Shown: piece after piece, positions 51,160 through 59,629 of the stretch
How the letters are laid out: every line of letters begins with the position of its first letter
How positions within the stretch are numbered: the stretch's first letter is position 1
Assembly: GCA_963778225.1 (NCBI GenBank)
Contig: CAVZTR010000006.1
Span: 216,356 to 280,355, forward strand
DNA from: JAGVSR01 sp963778225
Lineage (GTDB): Bacteria > Pseudomonadota > Alphaproteobacteria > Rhizobiales > Hyphomicrobiaceae
Direction: 5' to 3'
DNA length: 64,000 nucleotides
Position numbers and translations under genes: made by a program
Notes under the pieces: model-generated
Told to the model about the DNA's origin: nothing
What the model saw: only the letters and a program-made list of their open reading frames with translations
Databases searched by the model: none

Positions 51160-52038
51160 TTACTCGCCGACGCCCTTCCCCTTGAGCAGTTCCTTGACCG
51201 CCGCCTTTTCCTGCAGCTTGTGCGTGAGGCGGACGGCGAATTCAACGGCGCGGTCCACGACGACCGACCGTTGGCGATCGAGCGTCACCATGTGATAGCA
51301 ATCGTCCAGAACTGTGCATTCCACCATTCCGCCGAGGTTCTGTTGCAACGTCAGCGCGTTCCACAGGCCGCTCTGGTCATCTTCTCGCGGATGGAAGATT
51401 GCCACGTCCTGTTTGATGCGCTTCAGGCCGCGGCGAACGTCCTTGGCCAGTTGCTTGAATTCGAACACGAGACCACCGCCGCGGCCAAACAGGTCCTCGA
51501 TCGGACGTTCGTCGCTCTTGAAGCTCTCGATGACGAAGTTGCGGATGCGCTCGTCTTTAATTCCGTAGGGCGCCCGCTGGCGGAAATGGAACAGCCGCGC
51601 GAACCACTTCTGATGCACAAGCTTGAAGAAGTAGAAGCTCTTGGGGATAGCCCAACCGTTCGGCCAGATCGTGGGGGCAAACAACATGACGCCTTGGACC
51701 TCGTCGGGACGCTCACGCGCGAGCCGGAGAGCCAGCATGGCTCCAGCGGATAGACCGCCAACGAGCACCGTATCGCAGCGCGCCTTGAGTTCGTCATGGG
51801 CCGTTTCGATAGCGCGGTACCAGTCTTTCCAAGTCGACAGACCTGAAACGTCCGTTCCACCGCCTAAACCTGGCAAAAGCGGGCAATAAACGGTGTAGCC
51901 TTGCCGTGCGAGCCCCTGCGCAACGAAGCGCAATTCGATCGGGTTACCACCGAGAGAATGGACAAGCAGCACACCCACCCGACCACCCGGGATCACCAAG
52001 CTTCCCCGAAATCCGGTGAACTTTTCTTTTATTTTCAT
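51160..52038 (-). CDS. Alpha/beta hydrolase, carboxylesterase-like
   Basis: A 292-residue cytoplasmic serine hydrolase. From ATG 52038: GVLLVHSLGGNPIELRFVAQ (oxyanion-hole region), the nucleophile elbow GGLSAGA with S97, an acidic residue in FHPREDDQSGLWNA and the catalytic His in LDDCYHMVTLDRQRSVVV. The fold resembles monoacylglycerol lipase/carboxylesterase Est30-type enzymes (TLPGHG replaced by LLPGLGGGTDVSGLSTWKDW). Substrate unknown. The ATG at 52038 with the IKEKFTGF start is preferred over 52071. Confidence 0.9.
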   Translation of the reverse strand: MKIKEKFTGFRGSLVIPGGRVGVLLVHSLGGNPIELRFVAQGLARQGYTVYCPLLPGLGGGTDVSGLSTWKDWYRAIETAHDELKARCDTVLVGGLSAGAMLALRLARERPDEVQGVMLFAPTIWPNGWAIPKSFYFFKLVHQKWFARLFHFRQRAPYGIKDERIRNFVIESFKSDERPIEDLFGRGGGLVFEFKQLAKDVRRGLKRIKQDVAIFHPREDDQSGLWNALTLQQNLGGMVECTVLDDCYHMVTLDRQRSVVVDRAVEFAVRLTHKLQEKAAVKELLKGKGVGE

Positions 52039-52793
52039 TTGGTTAGCCACGAATGCTCGCACTCCGCACAAAGCGAATTAAGCCGATTGCGACGCCAAAG
52101 CCAAGCACATCGTGAGATAATGCCTCTGCCCGGCGCTCACCGTCGCCACTCTGAGTGAGCGGGCCGATCGGCTTCTTCCTATTGCTTCCGCCGCGGCTGT
52201 CGCCGTTTCGGACCCTTATTTGCTGCGACGCAGCAATCTGACCGCATGGTTTTCGCTTGGCTGGCCACATATGACGATAGGTCAGTGTGCCGCAACGGGA
52301 TGCCGAAGCAGCTGCCGCTCCCCGAAACGGAGCAAATATGGCGCTTCATCAGCAGGTTGATGAGCCAATTATACTTCTGGCCTAAATCGCACGCGCGATC
52401 CGCAGCATTGCTCTGTAGGGCGAAATTATGACGAAACGCGCGGTCGGGCGAGGAACACGCCCCCCTTTCCTGCACGTCAACACCCCCGGTTAGCCCCATC
52501 GTCTGCACCGTACCTACCCCATCCTCAATACGACTGGCGAAAAGATATCGCGCTTTGCTCATCACGGCCGCAAACAGCGACGTATGGGTTAACAACCGCC
52601 GATCGTCTTCCTTCACCATTTCCTAAAAGTCTGAACATTCAGCTATCGTTGTGCGTGCGGGACGAGCGTCCCAACCTGCAGACAGGGCGGAGTGTTTCTC
52701 ACGCGGGAGAAAGATATCTGCGACTAGCCACAACAGTGGCTATAAATAGAAATTAACCAGCCAATCGCAGGACCAGGCAGGAGTGCGCGCGAG
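52039..52793. other. 755-bp gap upstream of the frameshifted membrane-protein gene
   Basis: I see no convincing gene. A 146-codon minus-strand frame (52179-52619) has codon use and composition unlike its neighbours and no recognisable domain. Near the right end, ATAA-N7-TTAACC (52742-52758) is a one-mismatch CtrA-like box, 36 bp before the next start. The region is less GC-rich than the rest. Confidence 0.4.
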
Positions 52794-53936
52794 TTGAATA
52801 GGGCTAGGCATGCAGCCGCTGTAACGGCGGTCTTCTCGCTTCTCTTCGGATCGATCGCCCCGGCCTTTGCCGTGCCGCCGGCTCCCACAGGCGATTACGC
52901 TGCCTGCCAGACGACGAACGAGGCAGACTTTCGCAAAGCCGTTCTCGATATCACCGCTGCCACCCTCACACGCGGCACCTCGACAATCGACTATCGCGCC
53001 GCCGTTGCCGACGAATGGCGTCGGCTCGACGTGGGCCGAACCATAGACGCCGAGGTCGATAAAGCATTCGAGGCTGTCAAAGACGAGCAGAGCTGGGGCA
53101 GCCTCCTAGAATCTCTGGGCAGTGAGAACAAGGCCCGGGAGTTGACGATCGCTTTGACCGAGCGGGTCTACCGCTCGCCAGCGGTACAGACGGCGATAGA
53201 AAATCTCGCCACCGGTGTCGGTCGCGGAATCGGCAGTCGCATCGAACTCGCGACGTCCGATGCAGCCGGGCCGGCGATTGAATGCATGAAAGCGTTCTTG
53301 GGGCCTCGCTACGGGTCTACGGTTGCGGGCGTCGTCACCGGCACCGCCGGCAAAGAGTTCGAAGTCGGCACACAAACCGCGGGCGGCGACGTCACTGCGG
53401 GTGGCGTTCTCAATCAAACGGCAGGCGGGATCACGGGCGCAGCTATTCTCGTCATGCGCCGCCAGATCGGCAATATGGCCGGTCGTCTCGGTCAGCGCCT
53501 TGTGGGCAGCGTTCTGTCCCGGCTCGTATCGGTGGTCGCAGGTGGCGTAGGCCTCGTGCTGATTGCGAAAGACGTTTGGGACCTGCGCTATGGCGTCCTC
53601 CCGATCATCGCCAACGAACTGAAATCGGCAGAAAGCAAGGCAAAGGTCCAAGAGGAACTGGCCGCTTCCATCTCCGACCAGATCCGCGACCATGTCGCCG
53701 AGATTGCCGCTCACGCCTCCGATCGTATCGTCGACAATCTGGAAGGAATACCGCGCCGCGCACGCCATGGTTCTGGACCTCGCAGAACGACAGGCGGATT
53801 TCCGCCAGTTCCTGGATCGCGTGCGGCCCGAGGCCTTGCCCCGCGTCGACGAGGTCACCGCCCTGCTGCTGCCCGTCGAGGGCGAGGCTGGCGTGATGCG
53901 CCGCTTATCGGACGGTACCCTCGATCTCGCCGTTAA
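52794..53936 (+). CDS. Exported/membrane protein of unknown function, N-terminal part (apparent frameshift)
   Basis: TTG 52794 starts a frame with a signal peptide (AAAVTAVFSLLFGSIAPAFA), a helical domain (ACQTTNEADFRKAVLDITAA ... KAFEAVKDEQSWGSLLESLG) and a Gly-rich hydrophobic segment (LVGSVLSRLVSVVAGGVGLVLIA split at about residues 240-265). It stays protein-like to about 53738 (ASDRIVDN), then turns into Arg/Pro-rich nonsense and stops at 53936. The continuing sense frame starts around 53737 in the +1 frame (IWKEYRAAHAMVLDLAERQA). I therefore read 52794-54651 as one gene broken by a single indel. I do not recognise the family. Confidence 0.7.
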   Translation: MNRARHAAAVTAVFSLLFGSIAPAFAVPPAPTGDYAACQTTNEADFRKAVLDITAATLTRGTSTIDYRAAVADEWRRLDVGRTIDAEVDKAFEAVKDEQSWGSLLESLGSENKARELTIALTERVYRSPAVQTAIENLATGVGRGIGSRIELATSDAAGPAIECMKAFLGPRYGSTVAGVVTGTAGKEFEVGTQTAGGDVTAGGVLNQTAGGITGAAILVMRRQIGNMAGRLGQRLVGSVLSRLVSVVAGGVGLVLIAKDVWDLRYGVLPIIANELKSAESKAKVQEELAASISDQIRDHVAEIAAHASDRIVDNLEGIPRRARHGSGPRRTTGGFPPVPGSRAARGLAPRRRGHRPAAARRGRGWRDAPLIGRYPRSRR

Positions 53937-54651
53937 CAAATTGCCCGAGCCAGCAATGGAAATCGCCCGTCAGACCCGATCGCTGGAAACGGCATTGGCG
54001 TGGAGTGCGGTCGCGGGAACTCGCATCGATAAGGTGCTCGAGTTTGAAGTTTTCCAGCGCGCCAAACCGGGTGATTTCACGACCCAATCCCTGGAACGGG
54101 TGGTCTCTCTCGATGATCCCGTCGCAATCAAACGCCTGATCGCCATGCCACCGGCGACCCGCGACGTTTTGTTCGATCTCGACCCGAAGGTTTTGACAGC
54201 AGCCGCCCGGGCGCTCGAAGAAGGCGAACTCACCACATTCGCGGGCTACCTCACGGGCCTTCCCCCACCGACAAGACAGCGTCTGCTAAATCATGTCGCA
54301 TCAAACCCGACGGCTCTGAAGTCTTTGGCCGGCCGACGGGTCCGCGACGCTGTCCTCGCGAGCAAGGATCAGGGTGCAGCGCTCGACATTATTCTCCGCT
54401 CTGACGGTGCAGACACACCGGCGGCTCTGCAAAACGATGTTCGACTGGCTTGGGACGGCCAGGTTCATCCCGAAATCCTTTGGCATCGACACCCGATCCT
54501 GGTTGTCATGACGGGCCTCGCATCGCTGATCTTGCTGCTGCTTCTGCGGCGGGTTTTCCGGCGTCCAGGGCCCAAGAGCGGCGGTTCGGGGGCCAACTCC
54601 GATACCGGTGCGGGCCGTGCAGCCCCGTCCCCCAATCCGATCGAAAGCTGA
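53692..54651 (+). CDS. C-terminal part of the same unknown membrane protein (apparent frameshift)
   Basis: Sense-like sequence runs from about 53737 (WKEYRAAHAMVLDLAERQAD) through a long helical region with repeated hydrophobic/acidic pattern (VVSLDDPVAIKRLIAMPPAT, LDPKVLTAAARALEEGELTT, GYLTGLPPPTRQRLLNHVAS) to a membrane helix near the C-terminus (PILVVMTGLASLILLLLLRRVF) and a Gly/Ser-rich tail. The first residues from the ATG at 53692 are out of frame with the upstream half and are probably not used. Together with the upstream half the full protein would have about 618 residues, an N-terminal signal, and a C-terminal anchor. Confidence 0.7.
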   Translation: MSPRLPLTPPIVSSTIWKEYRAAHAMVLDLAERQADFRQFLDRVRPEALPRVDEVTALLLPVEGEAGVMRRLSDGTLDLAVNKLPEPAMEIARQTRSLETALAWSAVAGTRIDKVLEFEVFQRAKPGDFTTQSLERVVSLDDPVAIKRLIAMPPATRDVLFDLDPKVLTAAARALEEGELTTFAGYLTGLPPPTRQRLLNHVASNPTALKSLAGRRVRDAVLASKDQGAALDIILRSDGADTPAALQNDVRLAWDGQVHPEILWHRHPILVVMTGLASLILLLLLRRVFRRPGPKSGGSGANSDTGAGRAAPSPNPIES

Positions 54652-54780
54652 CGCTGCTGCCGATGGGCAGCGGCCTCGGCCTCTACATTTCCTCCACAGT
54701 GTTGTTCCCGCGCCCGTGTAACCCCCGAGACTGTCCTGCTATAAGCACCGCAGCATGTTCGAGGCCGAGGGGGGCAACAC

Positions 54781-55002
54781 ATGGCGAAAGCGCTGAAGTT
54801 CCGGCCGCAAGGGGAGACCACGATGGGATTGAAGGCACCTGGCATCCTGACGTTCATGATCTCAGTGATCCTGACCGTTGCGGTCATTTTCGTATGGTTT
54901 TTCGACGCGCAGATTTCCCTGTTGCAGGGACCCGGAATGATCGTGGGCCTGCTCTTGGCCCAGTTCATCCTGATCCTCGGCTGCACCATGCGGGGGCTCT
55001 AA
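54781..55002 (+). CDS. Small two-helix membrane protein
   Basis: A 73-residue protein with two hydrophobic segments (GILTFMISVILTVAVIFVWF and GMIVGLLLAQFILILGCTM). Two starts are equally supported: ATG 54781 after GAGGGGGG, and ATG 54823 (MGLKAPGILTF, 59 residues) after GGGGAG. The second begins right at the helix. Function unknown; probably a conserved small membrane protein of this group. Confidence 0.7.
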   Translation: MAKALKFRPQGETTMGLKAPGILTFMISVILTVAVIFVWFFDAQISLLQGPGMIVGLLLAQFILILGCTMRGL

Positions 55003-55155
55003 CACCCATTGTCGCGCCTCAAGTCTGCAAATGAGGATCTGGACTTCACAGTCCAAAGAAAACTCTTTGCGTGCAATCAAGTACATGTGTGCGCAACTGT
55101 CGCGCGACAGACAGGTGGATGGTCGAGCGAAAAAGACCGCGCCAGTATCGGTCAC

Positions 55156-55335
55156 ATGAAGACACGCAATACGATATCCAGGCCAACCCACCGCGTACGC
55201 AAGTTCTCGGCAGAGATCCTGTTGGCCACGGCCATTACTCTGGCGGCGATCTTCGTATTGGTGATGTCACAAGAGCAGACTGAAATGGCGTCCGCACCGT
55301 TGGACGACAGGGCAACGTCCGCCTCGCCGCAATAA
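55156..55335 (+). CDS. Possible small single-helix membrane protein
   Basis: A 59-residue frame: basic N-terminus (MKTRNTISRPTHRVRKFSAE), one hydrophobic helix (ILLATAITLAAIFVLVM) and a polar tail. The positive-inside arrangement is convincing for a membrane protein, but there is no clear ribosome site and no recognised relative. It converges on pabB with 22 bp between. Confidence 0.45.
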   Translation: MKTRNTISRPTHRVRKFSAEILLATAITLAAIFVLVMSQEQTEMASAPLDDRATSASPQ

Positions 55336-55357
55336 CAATTGCATACACCGCCGCCGC

Positions 55358-57211
55358 TCAACGCAGCGGGCGCGCCACAATCAAGCCACGCACCGAGTTG
55401 CCGAGATAGGCCTTCTTTGCCGACGTCAGATCGTCGAGCAGGAGGATACGCTCAACGGCACGTCCCGTTGCGATCAACTCCGCGCGCAGAACTCCGGGCA
55501 ATAGACCGGCCGGCAATGGCGGCGTCAGCAAGATACCGTCGCCTTGATCGATGAAGATGTTCGTTCGGCTGCCCTCGGCCAATTCACCGCGCTCATTCAG
55601 GTAGACGACCTCATCGGCCCCGTCCGTTTCGGAGTAGTGCTTCCACTCCTGATCGTACAATTCCCGGCGGGTCGTCTTGTGAAAGAGAAAGGCATCGGAG
55701 CTATCGAGCCGCGTCGGCGAAACGACATATCGCATCACCGCATCCGGCCCAGGAGCGGGCATCGGCGCAGACGTCACCGTCACGCGGCCATCCTCCGCCA
55801 GCAGCATCCGGACGCGCAACCGCGGATGCTCCCGCCCGGCCGTTGCCACCTCACGTTCCAGCGCGGTGCGTGCCGCTGCCTCATCAAACTTAAATGAAAA
55901 GTATCGCGCCGACCCTTCAAGCCGTTCGAAATGCCGCGCGGCCAGCCAGAAACCATTCTCCCGTTCCCAAAGCAGGGTCTCGATCAACTCGAACGTTTTT
56001 GGCGGATCGGTGAGAAATTTCATCTTGAGCAGGCACTCGTCGTACTCTTTAGCGCCCACGCTGTCGTACACGACGCCCGAGCCGATGCCCATTTCGCCCG
56101 TACCGTCGCGGAAGATAATCGGCGAGCGGATTGCGACATTGAACAGCGCCTGCCCGTCCGGCGAAAACGAGCCAATGGCACCACAATAGACGCCTCGCGG
56201 CTCCGTCTCGTATTCCGCGATCAATTCTTGAGCTCGGATTTTCGGCGCGCCAATGATCGAACCCGGCGGGAATATCGCACGCCACAGGTCGAGCAGTGTA
56301 ATCCCGTCGAGTAGGGTCGCGCGCACTCCTGACGTCATCTGATGCAACGTCCGATACGTCTCGACCGTAAACAGGTCGGTGACATGGACGCTGCCGATTT
56401 CTGAAATGCGGCCGATATCGTTGCGCATCAGATCGACGATCATCAGATTTTCCGCGCGCTGCTTCACATCGGAAGAGAGCACCTGCCGCACCGCCGCATC
56501 GGCCTCAGGCGTTCCTCCACGCGGGGAGGTGCCCTTCATCGGTCGAGTTTCGATCGTGCGATCCTTCATTTCGACGAAGAGTTCTGGGCTGGCCGTGAGC
56601 ACGGTTACTTCGCCCGTATCCACGATGCCGCCGTACGCCACTCGTTGCCTCTGCCGCAAGTCGCGATAGAATGTGAGGGGTGAACCCGAGAGCCGGAACC
56701 GCGCCTTGAAAGTCAAATTGAGCTGATAAATGTCGCCCGCGCGGATCTTCTCCTGCACGCGTTCGAAGCGTGCAACATACTCCTCCTTCGTCCATGCACG
56801 GGTGACGTTGCTGAACTGATAGCTCCCGCTCTTTGTATGGGTCGACAGCCACCGGTCGACATCGGCCTCCGACAACAACTTCGGTGCCTCATAGAGCCCA
56901 AACCACAGCAGCGGCACTTTGCGTTCAGCAGGCATCAGGGGAGCGAGCTTAGGTTCCAGCACATACCCAAGCTCGAATGAGAAGAACCCAGCCGCATGAA
57001 GTCCGGCCGCACGACCCGCTTCCAGCCGAGCGAAAGCGGCTGGAACGTCCTCGGGTGTCTCAGCGACAATGATCTCCTTTGGCGCCGTGAACAGCTGCGA
57101 TGGCGCGCCGCGACCCGAACTGTTGTCCAGGAGTACGAATGCCTCCTCTAGCCGCGCAGGGGCAGTTGCAGGCCGAGCCTGATCGCGCGCGGCCGGTTCG
57201 TCGTTGTTCAT
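55358..57211 (-). CDS. pabB: Fused aminodeoxychorismate synthase component I / aminodeoxychorismate lyase
   Basis: A 617-residue bifunctional protein for p-aminobenzoate (folate) synthesis. Residues about 1-395 are PabB: RPMKGTSPRGGTPEADAAVR carries the active-site lysine (PxKGT, where anthranilate synthase has PIAGT), followed by ENLMIVDLMRNDIGRISE, FPPGSIIGAPKIRAQELI and GVYCGAIGSFSPDG. Residues about 405-617 are a class IV PLP aminotransferase fold (PabC): the PLP lysine is in SSDAFLFHKTTRRELYDQ, with EVVYLNERGELAEGSRTNIF after it. The glutamine amidotransferase PabA is not fused here and is not in the window. Confidence 0.94.
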   Translation of the reverse strand: MNNDEPAARDQARPATAPARLEEAFVLLDNSSGRGAPSQLFTAPKEIIVAETPEDVPAAFARLEAGRAAGLHAAGFFSFELGYVLEPKLAPLMPAERKVPLLWFGLYEAPKLLSEADVDRWLSTHTKSGSYQFSNVTRAWTKEEYVARFERVQEKIRAGDIYQLNLTFKARFRLSGSPLTFYRDLRQRQRVAYGGIVDTGEVTVLTASPELFVEMKDRTIETRPMKGTSPRGGTPEADAAVRQVLSSDVKQRAENLMIVDLMRNDIGRISEIGSVHVTDLFTVETYRTLHQMTSGVRATLLDGITLLDLWRAIFPPGSIIGAPKIRAQELIAEYETEPRGVYCGAIGSFSPDGQALFNVAIRSPIIFRDGTGEMGIGSGVVYDSVGAKEYDECLLKMKFLTDPPKTFELIETLLWERENGFWLAARHFERLEGSARYFSFKFDEAAARTALEREVATAGREHPRLRVRMLLAEDGRVTVTSAPMPAPGPDAVMRYVVSPTRLDSSDAFLFHKTTRRELYDQEWKHYSETDGADEVVYLNERGELAEGSRTNIFIDQGDGILLTPPLPAGLLPGVLRAELIATGRAVERILLLDDLTSAKKAYLGNSVRGLIVARPLR

Positions 57212-57433
57212 TGCGTGCTTTCGTCCCGTGATGCTCCGGCCGCGGAGAGCTCAGCGGCCCTCTGTGCATACGGAAAATCAAGCCGGTGGTTCGCCCTTTG
57301 GGGCTGTTCTAGCGCAGGCGGGGAGCGCCGGAAAGTCGCGTTCAGGCAATCGCGGGCTGCAAGCGCCCAGTGCGATGTATAAGCGCCTCCCGACTGTCGC
57401 GCCTCCACGATGGTGGCCCTCGCCATATCGATC

Positions 57434-57461
57434 TTCACAGACGCGAAAAACATGCTATAGG
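57434..57461 (+). promoter_or_regulatory. Candidate promoter of the initiator tRNA gene
   Basis: TTCACA (57434-57439), 16-bp spacer, TATAGG (57456-57461) within GCTATAGGAGCCCCC, similar in form to stable-RNA promoters. The start point would be about 57468, roughly 115 nt before the tRNA. Confidence 0.55.
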
Positions 57462-57471
57462 AGCCCCCACG

Positions 57472-57494
57472 AGCCGCCCGACCGGGCGGCTTTT
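57472..57494 (+). terminator. Terminator-like hairpin between promoter and tRNA
   Basis: An 8-bp GC-rich stem (57472-57479 with 57484-57491), loop GACC, followed by TTTT. It lies just after the predicted start point and before the tRNA. It could attenuate transcription, mark a leader cleavage site, or end a very short transcript. Confidence 0.55.
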
Positions 57495-57582
57495 GTATCG
57501 GCAGTGGCAATCGGGGCCACGCCGTTTCCTCCGGACGAACGGATCTCCCAAAGGTCATGTCTCGTTTCGGCTCCGTCGGTGA

Positions 57583-57659
<77 letters not shown>

Positions 57660-57690
57660 ATCTACAAGCCTGCAAAATCAAGCGAAACTG

Positions 57691-57713
57691 AACCGCCGCA
57701 AGGCGGTTTTTCT
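57691..57713 (+). terminator. tRNA terminator
   Basis: A 7-bp stem AACCGCC (57691-57697) / GGCGGTT (57702-57708) with GCAA loop and a T5 run broken by one C (TTTTTCT), 32 bp after the tRNA. A typical intrinsic terminator. Confidence 0.85.
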
Positions 57714-57778
57714 ATCTGTTCGGGACCATTCAACGGCGTCACGACTTGCTCCGAGGTAATCCCCAGCACTTCAATTGG

Positions 57779-57880
57779 TTATGTGGTTTCTTTCAAGTCG
57801 TTTGCGACGGTTACGATTTGTTCGGTGTCCTCATAACTGCCCCATGAAACGTCCGCTTTGTTCACGTTGCGTGCGCTCAT
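57779..57880 (-). CDS. Possible 33-aa small protein
   Basis: ATG 57880 to TAA 57779 encodes MSARNVNKADVSWGSYEDTE followed by QIVTVANDLKETT. It has a possible ribosome site (GGGGAA) about 8-9 nt upstream and protein-like composition, 79 bp downstream of the HD hydrolase stop on the same strand. Too short for confidence; I cannot name a relative. Confidence 0.3.
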   Translation of the reverse strand: MSARNVNKADVSWGSYEDTEQIVTVANDLKETT

Positions 57881-57958
57881 CCATAAGTTTCCCCACGACC
57901 TCCGTCGCAAGGCGACGAACGCGAGACTGGCAAAGCTCCGGAGACGTCCGCCTGCCAC

Positions 57959-58504
57959 TTACGCGGCCTCGGTCGGGATGCTTTCCAAGGCGAGGGCCTT
58001 GGCCTTCTCGAATTCACCGTCGAGCCACTCAGAAACACCAAACAGACCCGCAGCCACTGCCGCTGACCAGGCTACGTACTCGCGGCGACGCTCATCCTGC
58101 CAGTGCGACGGCGGGCTCAGGGCGACAGAGCGCAGATTGCTCGTCTTATCTGCCAGCTTCAGCAGCTTCGCATCACGCGACTTCGTGGATGCCGTCTCGA
58201 TCTGGAGGCGCTTACGCTCCGGCTTCGGCAGCGACTTATCATCGGTCGCCTCCTCAACCAGTCCGGCCACACGTTCTCCAAACAGCTCAGCGATCTCTTC
58301 GCGGGTCTTCTTCACGTCCTCGATCGCATCATGCAGAAGCGCAGCCACGATCAGATCGGTATTGCCGGGGTCCGCCTTGGCCACGAGTTCGGCGACCTCA
58401 AGCAGATGGTTCACATACGGCTCTCCGGCGGCCCCTTTGCGGCGCTGCTCGCTGTGCCATTCCGCAGCCATCTTGGCCGCATTCAATATCTTCAGGCTGT
58501 CCAT
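57959..58504 (-). CDS. HD-domain phosphohydrolase, SpoT-hydrolase-like
   Basis: A 181-residue HD-family metal-dependent hydrolase resembling the (p)ppGpp hydrolase domain of SpoT and the stand-alone MESH1 enzymes. Metal ligands: the first His in EWHSEQRRKGAAGEPYVNHL, the HD pair in IVAALLHDAIEDVKKTREEI and the fourth Asp in LKLADKTSNLRSVALSPP. There is no synthetase, TGS or ACT domain. It would hydrolyse alarmones or related nucleotides. ATG 58504 gives the usual start. The downstream gap is nearly empty. Confidence 0.88.
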   Translation of the reverse strand: MDSLKILNAAKMAAEWHSEQRRKGAAGEPYVNHLLEVAELVAKADPGNTDLIVAALLHDAIEDVKKTREEIAELFGERVAGLVEEATDDKSLPKPERKRLQIETASTKSRDAKLLKLADKTSNLRSVALSPPSHWQDERRREYVAWSAAVAAGLFGVSEWLDGEFEKAKALALESIPTEAA

Positions 58505-58697
58505 TCGTCCTCCGTTGTTGATGACAAACTCGCAACGAGATGTGCCGCTCCCGGCAAGTGCCGGTGCGGATTAGTCTGTGGCGATCGTCATGGGGAAACC
58601 CACCTCCTGGCGGGCAAATTTAGAATAGCGATTAGCTTGTTAGATTGCGAGCTTCAAAGCCCGCGACATTTCGTAAAAATCAGCGCAGAAGAACGCT

Positions 58698-58946
58698 ATG
58701 TCCTGGCACCAAACCCCAAAGGATGACGCTTGGAAGCGCGTGACGCTCTCGCATATCGCGAGACTGGGGCAGCGTATCTGGATCCGGTGCAATGGCTGTG
58801 GTCACGAGCAGATCGTTGAGCCCTTGGCGTTCGCTGCTTTTCACGGTCTCGACGAAGGCACGCCGCTGCTCTCGATCTCCGAGCGTCTCGTCTGCACGGC
58901 CTGCGGTGAACATAAGGCGCACTGCTGGCCAGAGCCGTACAAATGA
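58698..58946 (+). CDS. Small zinc-ribbon-like protein
   Basis: An 82-residue protein with two CxxC knuckles (IWIRCNGCGHEQIVEPLAF and RLVCTACGEHKAHCWPEPY), separated by about 38 residues, which should bind one zinc. The N-terminus is MSWHQTPKDDAWKRVTLSHI. Short proteins of this form with 'CNGCGHE...P...A...G...P' are common in Hyphomicrobiales, with no known function. ATG 58698 follows a weak ribosome site. Confidence 0.75.
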   Translation: MSWHQTPKDDAWKRVTLSHIARLGQRIWIRCNGCGHEQIVEPLAFAAFHGLDEGTPLLSISERLVCTACGEHKAHCWPEPYK

Positions 58947-58955
58947 GCAAGGGAA

Positions 58956-59171
58956 TTACTCAATCGCTTTGAGGTCAGCGCGGGCCTGCGCCAGATCACG
59001 AACAGCTCCATCGGCATTGGATTTTGCCCGAGCAACAGACGTCGCTAGTTCGGAAATCCTTCGTTCCAGCTCAGCAAGAGAGGCAGAAAAATCTCGCGCA
59101 ATTCGCTGGCGGCCCGCTCGTTCACAAAAGTCAAGGCGACTCCCGGTCGAAGAGCTAGGATAACTTTGTTG
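58956..59171 (-). other. Coiled-coil reading frame without a start codon
   Basis: A minus-strand frame, open from 59171 to the TAA at 58956, encodes a clear heptad helix (RDFSASLAELERRISELATS, then VARAKSNADGAVRDLAQARA) ending DLKAIE. It has no ATG, GTG or TTG, so it is not a normal gene; it may be a gene remnant left at the boundary of the downstream cluster. Otherwise the gap 58947-59244 holds nothing I recognise. Confidence 0.35.
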
Positions 59172-59244
59172 TCACGCCTCTCGACGGCACGGGCCACTTA
59201 ACTGGGGGCGATGAGCTTTTCGGTGATGAAACGCGAGGTGCCCG

Positions 59245-59619
59245 ATGGAGTGCTATAGCGACCGAAGCACGGACCTGCGTTCAGGCATCCGCAGTGGTCG
59301 GACCAACGTGATCCGGTGTGTCGAAGTTGCGTCTGGTGCCATTGGTCTGATCATTGCCGTGAGTTCTCTTTGCCTGGCTCAAGGCGCAGTCAGTCCGCCC
59401 GGGCGGCTTCTCGCTTCAAACTGCGCGCAGTGTCATGGCACGACCGATGCGGCCCCAGGGTTCGACCGGCTGACGGGAAAATCAGCCAGCAAGCTTCTCA
59501 GGAAGATGCACAAGTACCAATCTGGTGCCGAAGGAGAGGGCATCATGACCCACCACGCCATGGGGTACACCGAGCAACAGTTGCGCGACCTCGTCCAGTG
59601 GCTGTCGCAACAACGGTGA
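59245..59619 (+). CDS. fccA: Flavocytochrome c sulfide dehydrogenase, monoheme cytochrome subunit
   Basis: A 124-residue exported class-I-like cytochrome c. Hydrophobic signal segment ASGAIGLIIAVSSLCLAQG; heme motif C60-A-Q-C63-H64; the probable Met ligand is M101 in GEGIMTHHAMGYT, with the 'IM...GYT..QL..L..WL' tail found in FccA/c4-type subunits. It is followed after 10 bp by fccB. It passes electrons from the flavoprotein to other cytochromes. GAGGTG at good spacing supports ATG 59245; a GTG at 59308 is possible. It has one heme, whereas the Allochromatium FccA has two. Confidence 0.85.
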   Translation: MECYSDRSTDLRSGIRSGRTNVIRCVEVASGAIGLIIAVSSLCLAQGAVSPPGRLLASNCAQCHGTTDAAPGFDRLTGKSASKLLRKMHKYQSGAEGEGIMTHHAMGYTEQQLRDLVQWLSQQR

Positions 59620-59629
59620 GGATGCTGCC

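Larger units (their letters stand above)
57212..57582. other. 371-bp gap upstream of the initiator tRNA
   Basis: It holds the candidate pabB promoter region (minus) and, near its right end, the tRNA promoter and a leader hairpin described separately. Plus-strand open frames across it are low-quality. Otherwise nothing recognised. Confidence 0.4.

Noticed and set aside
52179..52619. 146-codon minus-strand frame in the 755-bp gap
   Set aside because: No family resemblance, irregular codon choice and a Lys/Arg-rich end; kept only as a remark in the gap entry.
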